Shown one piece after another: positions 43,982-53,842 of a DNA stretch of 64,000 nucleotides. The DNA is from Arthrobacter gengyunqii (GTDB taxonomy: Bacteria > Actinomycetota > Actinomycetes > Actinomycetales > Micrococcaceae). The stretch lies in assembly GCF_023022985.1 (NCBI RefSeq), contig NZ_CP095461.1, positions 3,224,001 to 3,288,000 of the forward strand, given 5' to 3'. Position numbers and translations under genes: made by a program. The stretch's first letter is position 1. Every line of letters starts with the position of its first letter. The notes beneath the pieces are model-generated. The model was not told the DNA's origin. It did no database searches and saw only the letters and a program-made list of their open reading frames with translations.

Positions 43982-44395
43982 ATGGACATTACCCCTCAGA
44001 TGATTCGACAGCTCGTTCCGTTTGCCGAATTCCTGGAGATCGATTTTCCCGAACTGTCGCCGCACCTCGTGGTGGCGCAGCTTGCCGACCGGCCGGAATA
44101 CGGCACCATCGGAGGCGGAGTGCACGGCGGCGCGGTCATGGCCCTGGCGGACGTCGCCGCTGCAGTCATGGCGGTCATGGCCTCCGGTGACCCCGCAGCC
44201 GCGCCGGCAACAATGCAATCCTCCACAAACTTCCTGCGGCCGGCACGCGGTGTCCTTCGGGCCGAAGCCGAGGTAACGCGGACGGGCCGCACCACCGTCG
44301 TGGACGTCCGGGTTACGGACAGCTCCGGTGAGGCCTGTGCGGTGGTGCGCCAAATCGTGTCCGTCAAAGCCGCAGCCCAGCCTGCTTCCATCTGA
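43982..44395 (+). CDS. hotdog-fold thioesterase, PaaI/YdiI-like
   Basis: 137 aa. The hotdog core contains GGVHGGAVMALADVAAAVMA, the central helix with its catalytic-region Gly/His, followed by MQSSTNFLRPARGVLRAEAE. Probably hydrolyses an acyl-CoA such as an aryl- or medium-chain CoA. The start is ATG at 43982 with GGAGGAAAC upstream; the reading extended to 43790 lies on the tRNA. Confidence 0.85.
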   Translation: MDITPQMIRQLVPFAEFLEIDFPELSPHLVVAQLADRPEYGTIGGGVHGGAVMALADVAAAVMAVMASGDPAAAPATMQSSTNFLRPARGVLRAEAEVTRTGRTTVVDVRVTDSSGEACAVVRQIVSVKAAAQPASI

Positions 44396-44487
44396 GCAGG
44401 CAGACGGTGCGGCCCGTTCCCGCACCCTTGATCTGTGAATTCCCGGCGGTAAGCTCGAGGCGACAGCACACGCCACAGGAGCTCCCC

Positions 44488-45126
44488 ATGGTTGTCCGCG
44501 TTGATTTGAATATCTCACTGGACGGGTTCGCCACCACTACGGATCAAACTCCCGAGGACCCGTTCGGTCAGGACTGGTCGCGGCTGGTGGGTCCGTACAC
44601 CGCCACCCGGACGTTCCGGGAGCGTGTCCTGCATGAGTCCGGCGGAGGCACCACCGGCGTGGACGACAAATACGCTGCGGCGTACTTCGAGGGCATCGGC
44701 GCCGAAATCATGGGAGCGGGCATGTTCGGGCTGCACAACTTCCCCGACGACCCGGCATGGAAAGGCTGGTGGGGCGACGAAACTCCGTTCCGCTACCCGG
44801 TCTTCGTCCTCACCCACACCACCCGCGAACCCATCGATATGCCTGACGGGACACGCTTTGAGTTCCTCGCCGCGTCACCGGAAGAGGCGCTGGCACGGGC
44901 GGTCGATGCCGCCGGCGGCCAGGACGTGCGGATTGGCGGCGGTCCCACCGTGGTCAAGTCGTTCCTGGCAGCCGGGCTGGTGGACCGCATGCACGTGGGC
45001 ATCACACCGATCCTGCTGGGCCGCGGCATCAGCCTCTGGGACGGCCTGCGCGGCATCGAGGACGGTTACGACGTCGGCGCAGAGACGGCGGAAAGCGGAG
45101 TCGTACACCTGACCTTCCAGCGCTGA
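44488..45126 (+). CDS. dihydrofolate reductase-like (RibD C-terminal domain) protein
   Basis: 212 aa. It starts VVRVDLNISLDGFA, typical of the RibD_C/DHFR-like family, with IGGGPTVVKSFLAAGLVDRM (nicotinamide-binding glycine motif) and HVGITPILLGRG near the end. NADPH-dependent reductase of unknown substrate. The start is ATG at 44488 with AGGAG upstream. Convergent with purC; only short CCCGGG repeats lie between. Confidence 0.85.
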   Translation: MVVRVDLNISLDGFATTTDQTPEDPFGQDWSRLVGPYTATRTFRERVLHESGGGTTGVDDKYAAAYFEGIGAEIMGAGMFGLHNFPDDPAWKGWWGDETPFRYPVFVLTHTTREPIDMPDGTRFEFLAASPEEALARAVDAAGGQDVRIGGGPTVVKSFLAAGLVDRMHVGITPILLGRGISLWDGLRGIEDGYDVGAETAESGVVHLTFQR

Positions 45127-45173
45127 GCGCTGACAAACCATAACGGCCCCGGGAAGCCCGGGAGCGCTCGGCG

Positions 45174-46067
45174 CTAGGCGAACGTCCGCCCCGTCAGCCG
45201 CTCATAGGCCTCCACATAGCGGGCACGGGTTCGCTCGACGACGTCGGCGGGCAGCGCCGGCGGCGGCGCGTCCGACGCCTTGTCCCAGCCGGACTCCGGC
45301 GAGGTCAGCCAATCCCGGACGTACTGCTTGTCGAAGGACGGCTGGGCCTGACCCGGCGAGTACAGCGCCGCGTCCCAGAACCGGGAGGAATCCGGGGTGA
45401 GCACCTCATCTCCCAGCGTGACCTCGCCGGTGGCCGGATCCAGCCCAAACTCCACCTTGGTGTCAGCCAGGATGATGCCGCGGTTCCGGGCGATCGCCTC
45501 GGCCGCCGTGTAGATGTCCAGCGTCAGCGAGCGCAGTGTCTCCGCTGTCCCCACCCCGACAAGCTTCACCACAGCCTCGTAATTGATGTTCTCGTCATGC
45601 TCGCCCACTTCGGCCTTGGCCGACGGCGTGAAAATGGCCGGCTCCAGCCGGGAACCGTCCACCAAACCGGCCGGCAGCGGCACGTCGCACACGGTCTGCG
45701 ACTGCCGGTATTCCGCCAGCCCGGTGCCCGTGAGATAGCCGCGGGCGATGCACTCCACCGGATACATCTGAAGCTTTTTGCAGATCATGGCCCGGCCAGC
45801 CACCTCGGCCGGCACTCCCTCGTCCGCGGAAATCACGTGATGGGGAACCTTCAGCTGCTCGAACCACCATAGGCTCAGCTGTGTCAGGATCCTGCCCTTG
45901 TCCGGAATCTCGGAGCTCAGCACATGGTCAAAGGCGCTGATCCGGTCGCTGGCCACCACCAGGACCCGTTCACCCGCGCCCGGTGCCGACAGATCCGCCG
46001 GGACAAACAGGTCTCGGACCTTTCCTGAATAGACGTGGGTCCAACCGGCCAATTCGGGGGCGCTCAT
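45174..46067 (-). CDS. purC: SAICAR synthase
   Basis: 297 aa. Phosphoribosylaminoimidazole-succinocarboxamide synthase: N-terminal YSGKVRDLFVP (ATP P-loop), ARGYLTGTGLAEYR, and DTKVEFGLDPATGEV. Purine step joining CAIR and aspartate. It overlaps purD by 4 nt (ATGA), co-translated. Confidence 0.97.
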   Translation of the reverse strand: MSAPELAGWTHVYSGKVRDLFVPADLSAPGAGERVLVVASDRISAFDHVLSSEIPDKGRILTQLSLWWFEQLKVPHHVISADEGVPAEVAGRAMICKKLQMYPVECIARGYLTGTGLAEYRQSQTVCDVPLPAGLVDGSRLEPAIFTPSAKAEVGEHDENINYEAVVKLVGVGTAETLRSLTLDIYTAAEAIARNRGIILADTKVEFGLDPATGEVTLGDEVLTPDSSRFWDAALYSPGQAQPSFDKQYVRDWLTSPESGWDKASDAPPPALPADVVERTRARYVEAYERLTGRTFA

Positions 46068-47383
46068 GCCAGGTCTCCATCTACGTCGCGGTCGGCCACG
46101 GGCTGGGAGCCTGCGGGAACGGCCACCTCACCGTGCAGCGCCTTCAGGGCAATGTCGGTGCGGTGCTGGGATCCATCCAGCGAGATCGTGTCCACGCCCG
46201 CGTAGGCCAAGTCGCGGGCGGCCTGCAGGTCAGCGCCCAGGCCGACGACGGCCAGCACCCGCCCACCGGCGGAGACCACCTTGCCGTCCTCGAGCCGGGT
46301 GCCGGCGTGCAGCACGTGCACGCCGTCAATCTTTTCGGCCTTCTTCAGCCCGCGGATCCGGTCGCCGGTGCGCGGTGCGTCCGGATAGTTGGCGGCAGCC
46401 ACCACCACGGCAACTGCGGTCCGGGGATCCCACTTCAGCTGTTCCATGGCATCCAGTTCGCCCTTGGCTGCGGCCATCAGCAGTCCGCCCAGCGGAGTCT
46501 TGAGGCGGGCCAGCACGGCCTGGGTTTCCGGATCGCCGAAGCGTGCGTTGAACTCAATGACCCGCACTCCGCGTGAGGTCAGGGCCAGGCCGCAGTACAG
46601 GACGCCGACAAACGGCGTGCCGCGGGCTGCCATTTCGTCGACCGTAGGCTGTGCAACGCGCTGGACAACGTTGTCGACCAGGTCCGCCGGAACCCAGGTC
46701 AGCGGCGAATAGGCGCCCATGCCGCCGGTGTTGGGGCCTTCATCGCCGTCGTAAATGCGTTTGAAGTCCTGTGCCGGGGCCAACGGAACTACGTTCCGTC
46801 CGTCGGAGAGGACAAAGAGGGACACTTCGGGTCCGTCCAGGAATTCTTCAATCACCACCGAGCCGCCAACATCGAAGCAGGCCCGGGCGTGGGCCAAAGC
46901 TTCGTCGCGGTCGGAGGTGACCACCACGCCCTTGCCGGCGGCGAGCCCGTCATCCTTGACCACGTACGGGGCGCCGAAGGTGTCCAGGGCATCGGCAGCC
47001 TCCTCAGCGGTGGAGGCCACCCGTGCCATGGCGGTGGGCACACCGGCCGCCGCCATCACCTGTTTGGCGAACGCCTTGGATGCCTCCAGCTGTGCGGCCG
47101 CCTTCGACGGGCCAAACACGGGGATGCCGGCCTCCCGGAGGGCATCGGCAACACCTGCGGCCAGCGGGGCCTCCGGGCCGATCACCACCAGGTCGGACCC
47201 GAGGCTGCGGGCCAGAGCGGTCACCTCCGCGGGGTCACTGGCGTTGACCGCATGGACCGGGACCATCTGCGCCATGCCCGCATTGCCGGGGGCTGCGTGC
47301 ACCTCGCGAACGTAGGGATCGGCCAGCAGGGATCGGACAAGGGCATGTTCGCGGCCACCGGGGCCTACAACGAGAACCTTCAC
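46064..47383 (-). CDS. purD: phosphoribosylamine-glycine ligase
   Basis: 439 aa, ATP-grasp enzyme making GAR. N-terminal KVLVVGPGGREHALVRSL, ATP-grasp loop VVKDDGLAAGKGVVV and EEFLDGPEVSLFVLSDG; GARS C-domain ends. The start is GTG at 47383 with no Shine-Dalgarno; TACGCT lies 8 nt upstream. Divergent from the molybdoenzyme gene. Confidence 0.97.
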   Translation of the reverse strand: MKVLVVGPGGREHALVRSLLADPYVREVHAAPGNAGMAQMVPVHAVNASDPAEVTALARSLGSDLVVIGPEAPLAAGVADALREAGIPVFGPSKAAAQLEASKAFAKQVMAAAGVPTAMARVASTAEEAADALDTFGAPYVVKDDGLAAGKGVVVTSDRDEALAHARACFDVGGSVVIEEFLDGPEVSLFVLSDGRNVVPLAPAQDFKRIYDGDEGPNTGGMGAYSPLTWVPADLVDNVVQRVAQPTVDEMAARGTPFVGVLYCGLALTSRGVRVIEFNARFGDPETQAVLARLKTPLGGLLMAAAKGELDAMEQLKWDPRTAVAVVVAAANYPDAPRTGDRIRGLKKAEKIDGVHVLHAGTRLEDGKVVSAGGRVLAVVGLGADLQAARDLAYAGVDTISLDGSQHRTDIALKALHGEVAVPAGSQPVADRDVDGDLA

Positions 47384-47391
47384 AGTAGTTC

Positions 47392-47397
47392 AGCGTA
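47392..47397 (-). promoter_or_regulatory. -10-like hexamer of purD
   Basis: TACGCT on the minus strand, 8 nt before the GTG start; probable leaderless or near-leaderless transcript. Confidence 0.4.
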
Positions 47398-47523
47398 CTG
47401 GCTTGGCTCCGGCAGCAGAAAGAACCGCCGGCTTGTGACGAACCCGTGACGGCGCCGCCCGGACCTGCCCGGCCGGCAACCCATACAACCCATACGGACG
47501 TGCCCCGGCTGCGAATAAGTGCC

Positions 47524-49236
47524 ATGACCGCTTCTCCGAAGTCCCACGCCCACCGCTTCCGGAACCTGCGCAGCACCTTGTACGCCGCACTGGCCGGAAT
47601 TCTCGCCGCCGCCACAGTGCTGGCCGCCGCAGAGCTCGCCGGAGCCTTCTTCACAGCCCGGGCGCGGCCGCTGATTGCGCTGGGGTCCACTTTCATTGAC
47701 TTCACTCCCCTGTGGCTGAAGAACTTCGCGGTGGAAACCTTCGGCACCAATGACAAGGCCGCGCTGTTTGCGGGCATGGCCCTGACTATTGCGGTGCTGG
47801 CAGCCTGTGCCGGGGTGCTGGCGCGCCGCCGCTGGGGGCTGGGCGTGGCCGCCGTCGTCGTCATGGGAGCGGTGATGGTGGCCTGCGTGCTGACCCGGGC
47901 CGGCGCCTCGCCGGTGGATGCCGGCCCCACCGTGCTGGGCACCGCCGTCGGGATCCTTGTCCTGCGCGGACTGATTCGCCGCATTCCCGCCACCGGAGCC
48001 ATGCCAACCGTTGCGGTTGAAACTCCGCAGGAGAATAGTGGAAATCCGGCGGCGGGGTCCTCCGCGGCACCGCCCGCCGAGGTCTCGGCGGGGGACGGCA
48101 GGAACGACGGCGGTGCCGGGGCCGGCATCGGCAGTCCGTCCCCCGCACCCCGCAGAAGTCCCGCTCCCAGCCGCCGCGGTTTTTTCGCCGCCGCCGGGCT
48201 CACCGCCCTCGCTGCAACTGCCGCAGCGGCCGGCGGCCGGGCCATCGCCTCGGCCCGGAACACCACCGCGTCCTTCCGTGCCGCACTTATGCTGCCGACC
48301 GCCGCAACTCCGCCGCCTGCGCTGCCGTCCGGACTGCAGTCACCGGTGTCCGGAGTGACCCCGTGGCTGACGCCCAACGCGGATTTCTACCGGATCGACA
48401 CCGCCCTGAGCGTGCCCGAAATTGATGCCGAAACCTGGGAACTGCGGATCCACGGCCTGGTGGAACAGGAGGTGCGGATCAACTTTGCCGAGTTGCTGGA
48501 CTCCGACCTCGTGGAACGTCACCTCACCCTGACCTGCGTTTCCAATCCGTTGGGCGGAGACCTGGCCGGCACCGCCAAGTGGCTGGGCCTTCCGGTGCGC
48601 GAGCTGCTCGCCCGGGCACGCCCCACCGCGGACGCGGACATGGTGCTCTCCACCAGCATCGACGGATTCAGTGCCTCCACGCCGCTGGAAGTGCTGCAGG
48701 ATGACCGTGATGCGCTGCTGGCGGTGGGCATGAACGGCGAACCGCTGCCCCCGGTGCACGGGTATCCGGTGCGGATGGTGGTGCCCGGACTGTACGGCTT
48801 CGTGTCCGCCACCAAGTGGATCATCGACATGGAAGTGACGCGTTTTGACGCACAGACCGCCTACTGGACGGACCGCGGATGGGCCGAGAAAGCGCCCGTG
48901 AAGACCATGGCGCGGGTGGAGGTTCCGGCGTCGTTCGCCCGGGTTCCGGCCGGTCCCGTGGACGTGGGCGGCACCGCATGGTCCCAGCAGCGCGGCATCA
49001 CCGGGGTGGAGATCTCCATTGACGACGGCGACTGGCAGCCGGCGCTTCTCGCCGCCGAGGCGTCGGTGGACACCTGGCGCCAGTTTTCCTTCCGCACCGA
49101 AGCCCTTTCCAGCGGCAACCACACGGTCCGCGCCCGGGCCGCTGACCCGCAGGACGGCGTCCAGACGGACGCCCGGGCCGACACGGTTCCGGACGGAGCC
49201 TCCGGCTGGCAGTCAGTGCAGTTCATGGTGGAATAG
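47524..49236 (+). CDS. membrane-anchored sulfite-oxidase-type molybdopterin oxidoreductase
   Basis: 570 aa. The N-terminal ~160 residues have four membrane helices, then a Pro/Gly-rich linker, a twin-arginine-like segment (SRRGFFAAAGLTALAATAAA), and the oxidoreductase molybdopterin domain with the Mo-ligand cysteine in LTLTCVSNPLGG and HGYPVRMVVPGLYG. The C-terminal ~100 residues are the Mo-co dimerisation domain (GITGVEISIDDGDW). The catalytic part would face outside. It oxidises or reduces an unknown small molecule. The start at ATG 47524 is tentative; GTG at 47446 is an alternative. Confidence 0.88.
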   Translation: MTASPKSHAHRFRNLRSTLYAALAGILAAATVLAAAELAGAFFTARARPLIALGSTFIDFTPLWLKNFAVETFGTNDKAALFAGMALTIAVLAACAGVLARRRWGLGVAAVVVMGAVMVACVLTRAGASPVDAGPTVLGTAVGILVLRGLIRRIPATGAMPTVAVETPQENSGNPAAGSSAAPPAEVSAGDGRNDGGAGAGIGSPSPAPRRSPAPSRRGFFAAAGLTALAATAAAAGGRAIASARNTTASFRAALMLPTAATPPPALPSGLQSPVSGVTPWLTPNADFYRIDTALSVPEIDAETWELRIHGLVEQEVRINFAELLDSDLVERHLTLTCVSNPLGGDLAGTAKWLGLPVRELLARARPTADADMVLSTSIDGFSASTPLEVLQDDRDALLAVGMNGEPLPPVHGYPVRMVVPGLYGFVSATKWIIDMEVTRFDAQTAYWTDRGWAEKAPVKTMARVEVPASFARVPAGPVDVGGTAWSQQRGITGVEISIDDGDWQPALLAAEASVDTWRQFSFRTEALSSGNHTVRARAADPQDGVQTDARADTVPDGASGWQSVQFMVE

Positions 49237-49240
49237 AAGC

Positions 49241-50263
49241 ATGCCTGCCACTTTTACTGCGTCCGATGCCGTTGAACTAGCCGTTGTGGAACGCAGCGGT
49301 TTCATCGAGTCCCGCCACATTGGGTCCGCCGTGGTCATGGCCGCTGACGGAACCGTTGTCACCGCCCTGGGCGACATCACAACGCCCATCTTTCCGCGCT
49401 CCACGCTGAAGCCCTTCCAGGCCGTGGCCGCCATGCAGTCCGGTGTTCCGCTGCGCGGGCCGCAGGTGGCGCTGGCCGCCGCCAGCCACACCGGGTCCAA
49501 GGAGCACACCGACGTGGTGTTGACCATGCTGGCAGCCGCCGGTGTCACCGAGGAGCATCTGCAGTGCCCCGAGGACTGGCCCCAGGACGAAGCAGCCCGC
49601 CACGAGCTGATCCGTGCCGGCAAGGGCAAGAACAAGCTGGCGTTCAACTGCTCGGGCAAGCACGCCGCTTTTCTCTGGGCCTGCACCGAAAACAACTGGG
49701 ACCACGCCACGTACCTGGACCCTCAGCATCCGCTGCAGCAGCGCATCAAAGAGGTCATCGAGGAATTCACCGGCGAAAGCGTCAGCCACTGGGGCACTGA
49801 CGGCTGCGGTGCACCGCTGGCCGCGGTTTCCCTCACCGGATTGGCCCGCGGCATCGGCCGCCTCGCAAAGGCTCCGGCCGGCAAGCACGGCAACGCCCGC
49901 GCCGCCACCGTGGCCACCGCCATGCTCGACTACCCCTGGGCCGTCCACGGCCACGGCCGCGAAAACACCGTGGTGATGGAGGACTTGGGCATTATCTGCA
50001 AGAACGGCGCCGAGGGGGTGCTGGTCCTGGGCACCGACACAGGCGTCTCGGTGGCCCTGAAAATGCTCGACGGCGACACCCGGGCCGCCTCCCTGGTGGG
50101 GCTGACCCTGCTCGCAGCCAGCGGTGCGGTGGATCCCGGCAAGATCAGCGCAGTGCTGGACAAGATTGTCCGCCCCATTCTGGGCGGCGGCGAGCCGGTG
50201 GGCAGCATCCGCCTGGGCGCACCGGTGACGGCGCTGCTGGATTCCGCACTGCTGGATTCCTGA
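49241..50263 (+). CDS. L-asparaginase II (thermolabile, Rhizobium AnsA type)
   Basis: 340 aa. Family signature regions: [15 protein letters not shown], the [11 protein letters not shown] segment with S-x-x-[26 protein letters not shown] and WGTDGCGAP. This family resembles a serine-beta-lactamase fold with an S-K pair, unrelated to type I asparaginases. It begins 4 nt after the molybdoenzyme stop. Confidence 0.88.
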   Translation: MPATFTASDAVELAVVERSGFIESRHIGSAVVMAADGTVVTALGDITTPIFPRSTLKPFQAVAAMQSGVPLRGPQVALAAASHTGSKEHTDVVLTMLAAAGVTEEHLQCPEDWPQDEAARHELIRAGKGKNKLAFNCSGKHAAFLWACTENNWDHATYLDPQHPLQQRIKEVIEEFTGESVSHWGTDGCGAPLAAVSLTGLARGIGRLAKAPAGKHGNARAATVATAMLDYPWAVHGHGRENTVVMEDLGIICKNGAEGVLVLGTDTGVSVALKMLDGDTRAASLVGLTLLAASGAVDPGKISAVLDKIVRPILGGGEPVGSIRLGAPVTALLDSALLDS

Positions 50264-50283
50264 GCGGACCGGCCGAACACCTC

Positions 50284-50664
50284 ATGGCACGACGACGGGT
50301 CCCCGCCACCGACGGCGAAGCTGCGCTGCGCGCGGCCCTCGCGGCAGCAGCAGGCGGAACCAAACCCAACCGGAATACCCTGGCCACGGCCGTGCGCTAT
50401 TCGCTGGAAGAGCTGGCGGAGCGGGCACCGGGCAACAGCGTGGAGGTTCGGGTTCCGCCGTTCGGCGTCACTCAGTGCGTGGCCGGACCCCGGCACACCC
50501 GCGGCACCCCGCCCAACGTGATTGAAACCGACGCCGCCACCTGGCTCGCCCTGGTCTCCGGGCAGCAGTCCTGGGAGGAATCCCTCCAGGCCGGAAAGGT
50601 GGCGGCCTCCGGGCTGAGGGCCAACCTTTCGGAATGGCTGCCGCTCTTCCGTGCAGGCCAATAA
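50284..50664 (+). CDS. sterol-carrier-fold family protein
   Basis: 126 aa, small cytosolic protein of the sterol carrier family that sits by purF across actinobacteria. Helix ([18 protein letters not shown]) then [10 protein letters not shown] and a C-terminal helix with [14 protein letters not shown]. Its ligand is unknown. It follows the asparaginase by 20 bp. Confidence 0.75.
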   Translation: MARRRVPATDGEAALRAALAAAAGGTKPNRNTLATAVRYSLEELAERAPGNSVEVRVPPFGVTQCVAGPRHTRGTPPNVIETDAATWLALVSGQQSWEESLQAGKVAASGLRANLSEWLPLFRAGQ

Positions 50665-50677
50665 CCTCTACTGCCGG

Positions 50678-50683
50678 TAGAAT
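50678..50683 (+). promoter_or_regulatory. -10 hexamer of leaderless small membrane protein gene
   Basis: TAGAAT, 7 nt before the ATG at 50691; close to TATAAT and with no Shine-Dalgarno. Confidence 0.6.
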
Positions 50684-50690
50684 TTTTCGT

Positions 50691-50978
50691 ATGGATTCCC
50701 AGCAGCACAACCCTGAACGCCGTGAGATAACCATCCGCCGCGCTCCCCGCTTCGTTCCCTTCCTCCTGCTTGGCGTGATCGCCGGCTTCATTGCCGCGCT
50801 GCTGGTCGCCTATGTCGGACCGGAAAACCCCACCTACACGCGCGAAGCAACCCTGGGCTTCTTCACCGTCATGTTTGCGATCCCGGGCGTGGCGCTCGGC
50901 GCTCTGGTTGCCCTGCTCCTGGACTGGATCAGCGTCCGCAAAACCCGCCGCGCCGTCGTCGAGCGCGACGAAGAGTAA
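50691..50978 (+). CDS. small two-helix membrane protein
   Basis: 95 aa. A basic N-terminus (ERREITIRRAPRFVP), two membrane helices (LLLGVIAGFIAALLVAYVG; FFTVMFAIPGVALGALVALL) and a charged C-terminus. No function is recognised. It sits between the sterol-carrier-fold gene and purF, as in related genomes. The start is ATG at 50691, preceded by TAGAAT. Confidence 0.7.
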   Translation: MDSQQHNPERREITIRRAPRFVPFLLLGVIAGFIAALLVAYVGPENPTYTREATLGFFTVMFAIPGVALGALVALLLDWISVRKTRRAVVERDEE

Positions 50979-51038
50979 CTCCGCCTGCCCCGAGCCGTAA
51001 TGGTTGCGCACGAAGGTCGGGGTTTCCCCATGGCGTGA

Positions 51039-51044
51039 GACACT
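51039..51044 (+). promoter_or_regulatory. -10-like hexamer of purF
   Basis: GACACT, 6 nt before the ATG at 51051; no Shine-Dalgarno. First base departs from consensus. Confidence 0.35.
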
Positions 51045-51050
51045 AAACAC

Positions 51051-52619
51051 ATGGCACGCGGTGACGGAAAGCTTTCCCACGATCTCATGCCCGGCGAAAA
51101 AGGCCCGCAGGATGCCTGCGGAGTTTTCGGCGTCTGGGCCCCCGGCGAAGAGGTAGCAAAACTTACCTACTACGGGCTTTATGCACTGCAGCACCGCGGA
51201 CAGGAGTCCGCAGGCATAGCCACCAGTGACGGCAACAGAATCAGTGTCTATAAGGACATGGGTTTGGTGTCCCAGGTCTTCGACGAGACGACGCTGAACA
51301 CCCTGGGCGGACACATCGCGGTGGGGCACTGCCGCTATTCCACCACCGGAGCCTCCCACTGGGCCAACGCGCAGCCCACCCTTGGTGCAACCGCCAGCGG
51401 CACAGTGGCTCTGGCCCACAACGGCAACCTGACCAACTCCGCCGAACTCTACGACATGATCGTTGACCGCGAGGGACGCCCGCGCTCCGGTGAGATTGCC
51501 CAGGGCAACACCTCGGACACGGCGCTGGTCACCGCCCTGCTCAACGGCTCGGACGGCCGGTCCCTTGAAGAAACAGCACTGGAACTGCTGCCCAAGCTGC
51601 GCGGCGCCTTCTCCTTCGTCTTCATGGACGAAGGAACCCTGTATGCAGCGCGCGACACGTACGGAGTGCGGCCGCTGGTCCTGGGCCGGCTGGACCGCGG
51701 CTGGGTGGTGGCCTCGGAAGGTTCCGCACTGGCCACCGTGGGCGCCAGCTTCATCCGGGAAATCAAGCCCGGTGAGTTCATCGCGATCGATGAAAACGGA
51801 GTCCGGAGCACCATGTTCGGCGAACCCACTCCGGCCGGCTGTGTCTTCGAGTACGTCTACCTGGCCAGGCCCGACGCCGTCATCAACGGACGTTCGGTGT
51901 ATGAAAGCCGGGTGGAAATGGGCCGCCAGCTTGCCCGCGAGCATCCGGTCGAGGCGGACATCGTCATCCCCGTGCCGGAGTCCGGAACCCCCGCCGCCGT
52001 CGGCTATGCCGAAGAGTCCGGAATTCCCTTCGCCCACGGATTCGTCAAAAACTCCTATGTGGGGCGCACCTTCATCCAGCCCAGCCAGACACTGCGGCAA
52101 CTGGGCATCAAACTCAAGCTCAACGCGCTGGAATCGGTCATCCGGGGCAAGCGTGTGGTGGTGGTCGATGACAGCATTGTCCGCGGCAACACCCAGCGGG
52201 CCATTGTGCGGATGCTGCGCGAAGTCGGCGCTCGGGAAGTGCATGTCAAGATTTCCTCGCCGCCCGTCCAGTGGCCCTGTTTCTACGGGATCGACTTCGC
52301 CTCCCGTGCGGAACTGATCGCCAACGGTGCCGCCGTGGAGGAGATCTGTGCTTCCATCGGGGCTGACAGCCTGGCATACATCTCCGAAGACGGCATGATC
52401 GGCGCCACCCAGCAGCCCCGACAGCGCCTGTGCACCGCCTGCTTCACCGGCGTGTATCCGATTGAGCTGCCGGCAGCGGACAAACTGGGCAAGTCCCTGT
52501 TGGAGTCCGCAGCACCGGCCAACCCTGCGGACGCGGACGGCTCCAACGGCTGCGATCCCGGACCCGATTCCGAGTTTGAGAACCTCCTCACCGAACCCGA
52601 TAAGAAGGAAGCCGTATGA
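51051..52619 (+). CDS. purF: amidophosphoribosyltransferase
   Basis: 522 aa. The glutaminase nucleophile C23 follows a short propeptide (QDAC|GVFG) that must be cleaved. The PRTase site is RVVVVDDSIVRGNTQR. Cysteines in AGCVFEY, PCFYGIDF and RLCTACFTG match the Fe-S ligands of the Bacillus-type enzyme. It catalyses the first committed purine step. Its stop overlaps purM by 4 nt (ATGA). Confidence 0.98.
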   Translation: MARGDGKLSHDLMPGEKGPQDACGVFGVWAPGEEVAKLTYYGLYALQHRGQESAGIATSDGNRISVYKDMGLVSQVFDETTLNTLGGHIAVGHCRYSTTGASHWANAQPTLGATASGTVALAHNGNLTNSAELYDMIVDREGRPRSGEIAQGNTSDTALVTALLNGSDGRSLEETALELLPKLRGAFSFVFMDEGTLYAARDTYGVRPLVLGRLDRGWVVASEGSALATVGASFIREIKPGEFIAIDENGVRSTMFGEPTPAGCVFEYVYLARPDAVINGRSVYESRVEMGRQLAREHPVEADIVIPVPESGTPAAVGYAEESGIPFAHGFVKNSYVGRTFIQPSQTLRQLGIKLKLNALESVIRGKRVVVVDDSIVRGNTQRAIVRMLREVGAREVHVKISSPPVQWPCFYGIDFASRAELIANGAAVEEICASIGADSLAYISEDGMIGATQQPRQRLCTACFTGVYPIELPAADKLGKSLLESAAPANPADADGSNGCDPGPDSEFENLLTEPDKKEAV

Positions 52620-53731
52620 GCTCGTCCGACACCGCCATCACCTATGCCTCAGCGGGCGTGGACGTTGAAGCCGGAGACAAAGCCGTTGAATTGATGAAGG
52701 CAGCTGTGAAGGCCACCCACAATTCCTCCGTCCTGGGCGGAGTAGGCGGTTTCGCCGGGCTCTATGACGTGTCCCGGCTCCTGACCTACAAGAAGCCACT
52801 GCTGGCAACGTCCACCGACGGCGTGGGCACCAAGGTTGCCATTGCCCAGGCCATGGATATCCACGACACCATCGGTTTTGACCTGGTGGGCATGGTGGTG
52901 GATGACATCGTGGTGGTGGGTGCCGAACCGCTGTTCATGACCGATTACATTGCGTGCGGCAAGGTGGTCCCGGAGCGCATCGCTGATATTGTCCGCGGCA
53001 TCGCTGCGGCCTGCGAGGTGGCCGGCACCGCACTGGTGGGCGGTGAAACAGCCGAGCACCCCGGCCTGCTGGGCGAACACGAGTACGACGTTGCCGGTGC
53101 CGCCACCGGAGTGGTGGAGGCCCACAACCTGTTGGGCCCCGAGCGTGTCCGCAGCGGCGACGTGGTGATCGGCATGGCCTCCTCGGGCCTGCATTCCAAC
53201 GGTTACTCGCTGGTCCGCAGCGTCATCAACCGCGCCGGCTGGCAGCTGGAGCGCCAGGTCAGCGAGTTCGGCCGGACACTGGGCGAAGAGCTGCTGGAAC
53301 CCACCCGTGTGTATGCCGCTGACTGCCTGGACCTGGCCCGGCTGGAAGCACCAGGCGTTCACGGATTCAGCCACGTTACCGGCGGCGGCCTCGCCGCCAA
53401 CCTGGCACGTGTGCTGCCCAAGGGCCTCGAGGCGACGGTGGACCGCTCCACGTGGGAGCTGCCGCCCATCTTCAAGCTGGTGGGTGAACTGGGCAACGTC
53501 CCGCAGCCCGATCTGGAACGCACCCTGAACCTCGGCGTGGGAATGGTGGCCATTGTGGACGCCGCCGGCGCAGATGCAGCGGTTGCCCGGCTTGCCGAAC
53601 GCGGCGTCCCGGCCTGGGTCATGGGCACGGTTGGTGCTGCAGGTCCGGCACAGGCAGGCCCGGACTACGTCCAGGGAGCCAAGGGCGTCGACGGCGGCGC
53701 CGTCCGCCTGGTGGGAAACTACGCGTCCTAG
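52616..53731 (+). CDS. purM: phosphoribosylformylglycinamidine cyclo-ligase
   Basis: 371 aa AIR synthase: ATSTDGVGTKVAIAQAM, DIVVVGAEPLFMTDYIACG and the GLHSNGYSLVRS loop. Co-translated with purF. Two hairpins follow (53749 and 53843). Confidence 0.98.
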   Translation: MSSSDTAITYASAGVDVEAGDKAVELMKAAVKATHNSSVLGGVGGFAGLYDVSRLLTYKKPLLATSTDGVGTKVAIAQAMDIHDTIGFDLVGMVVDDIVVVGAEPLFMTDYIACGKVVPERIADIVRGIAAACEVAGTALVGGETAEHPGLLGEHEYDVAGAATGVVEAHNLLGPERVRSGDVVIGMASSGLHSNGYSLVRSVINRAGWQLERQVSEFGRTLGEELLEPTRVYAADCLDLARLEAPGVHGFSHVTGGGLAANLARVLPKGLEATVDRSTWELPPIFKLVGELGNVPQPDLERTLNLGVGMVAIVDAAGADAAVARLAERGVPAWVMGTVGAAGPAQAGPDYVQGAKGVDGGAVRLVGNYAS

Positions 53732-53748
53732 TACCGCCTGCCGCACAA

Positions 53749-53784
53749 CAACGGGTGCCCATCTGCTGTGATGGGCACCCGTTG
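53749..53784 (+). terminator. 15-bp hairpin downstream of purM
   Basis: Perfect stem 53749-53763 with 53770-53784 (arm CAACGGGTGCCCATC), loop TGCTGT. No T-tract, but position and strength suit a purFM terminator. Confidence 0.65.
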
Positions 53785-53842
53785 CTGCACCATCCGCGGT
53801 CAGCGCGGGGCTGCCACTGCGGCGGAAATTTGGGTGTTAACG

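Noticed and set aside
45148..45162. CCCGGG-AAG-CCCGGG as a terminator between the DHFR-like gene and purC
   Set aside because: Only 6 bp with a 3-nt loop, self-palindromic arms and no T-tract; common by chance in GC-rich DNA.
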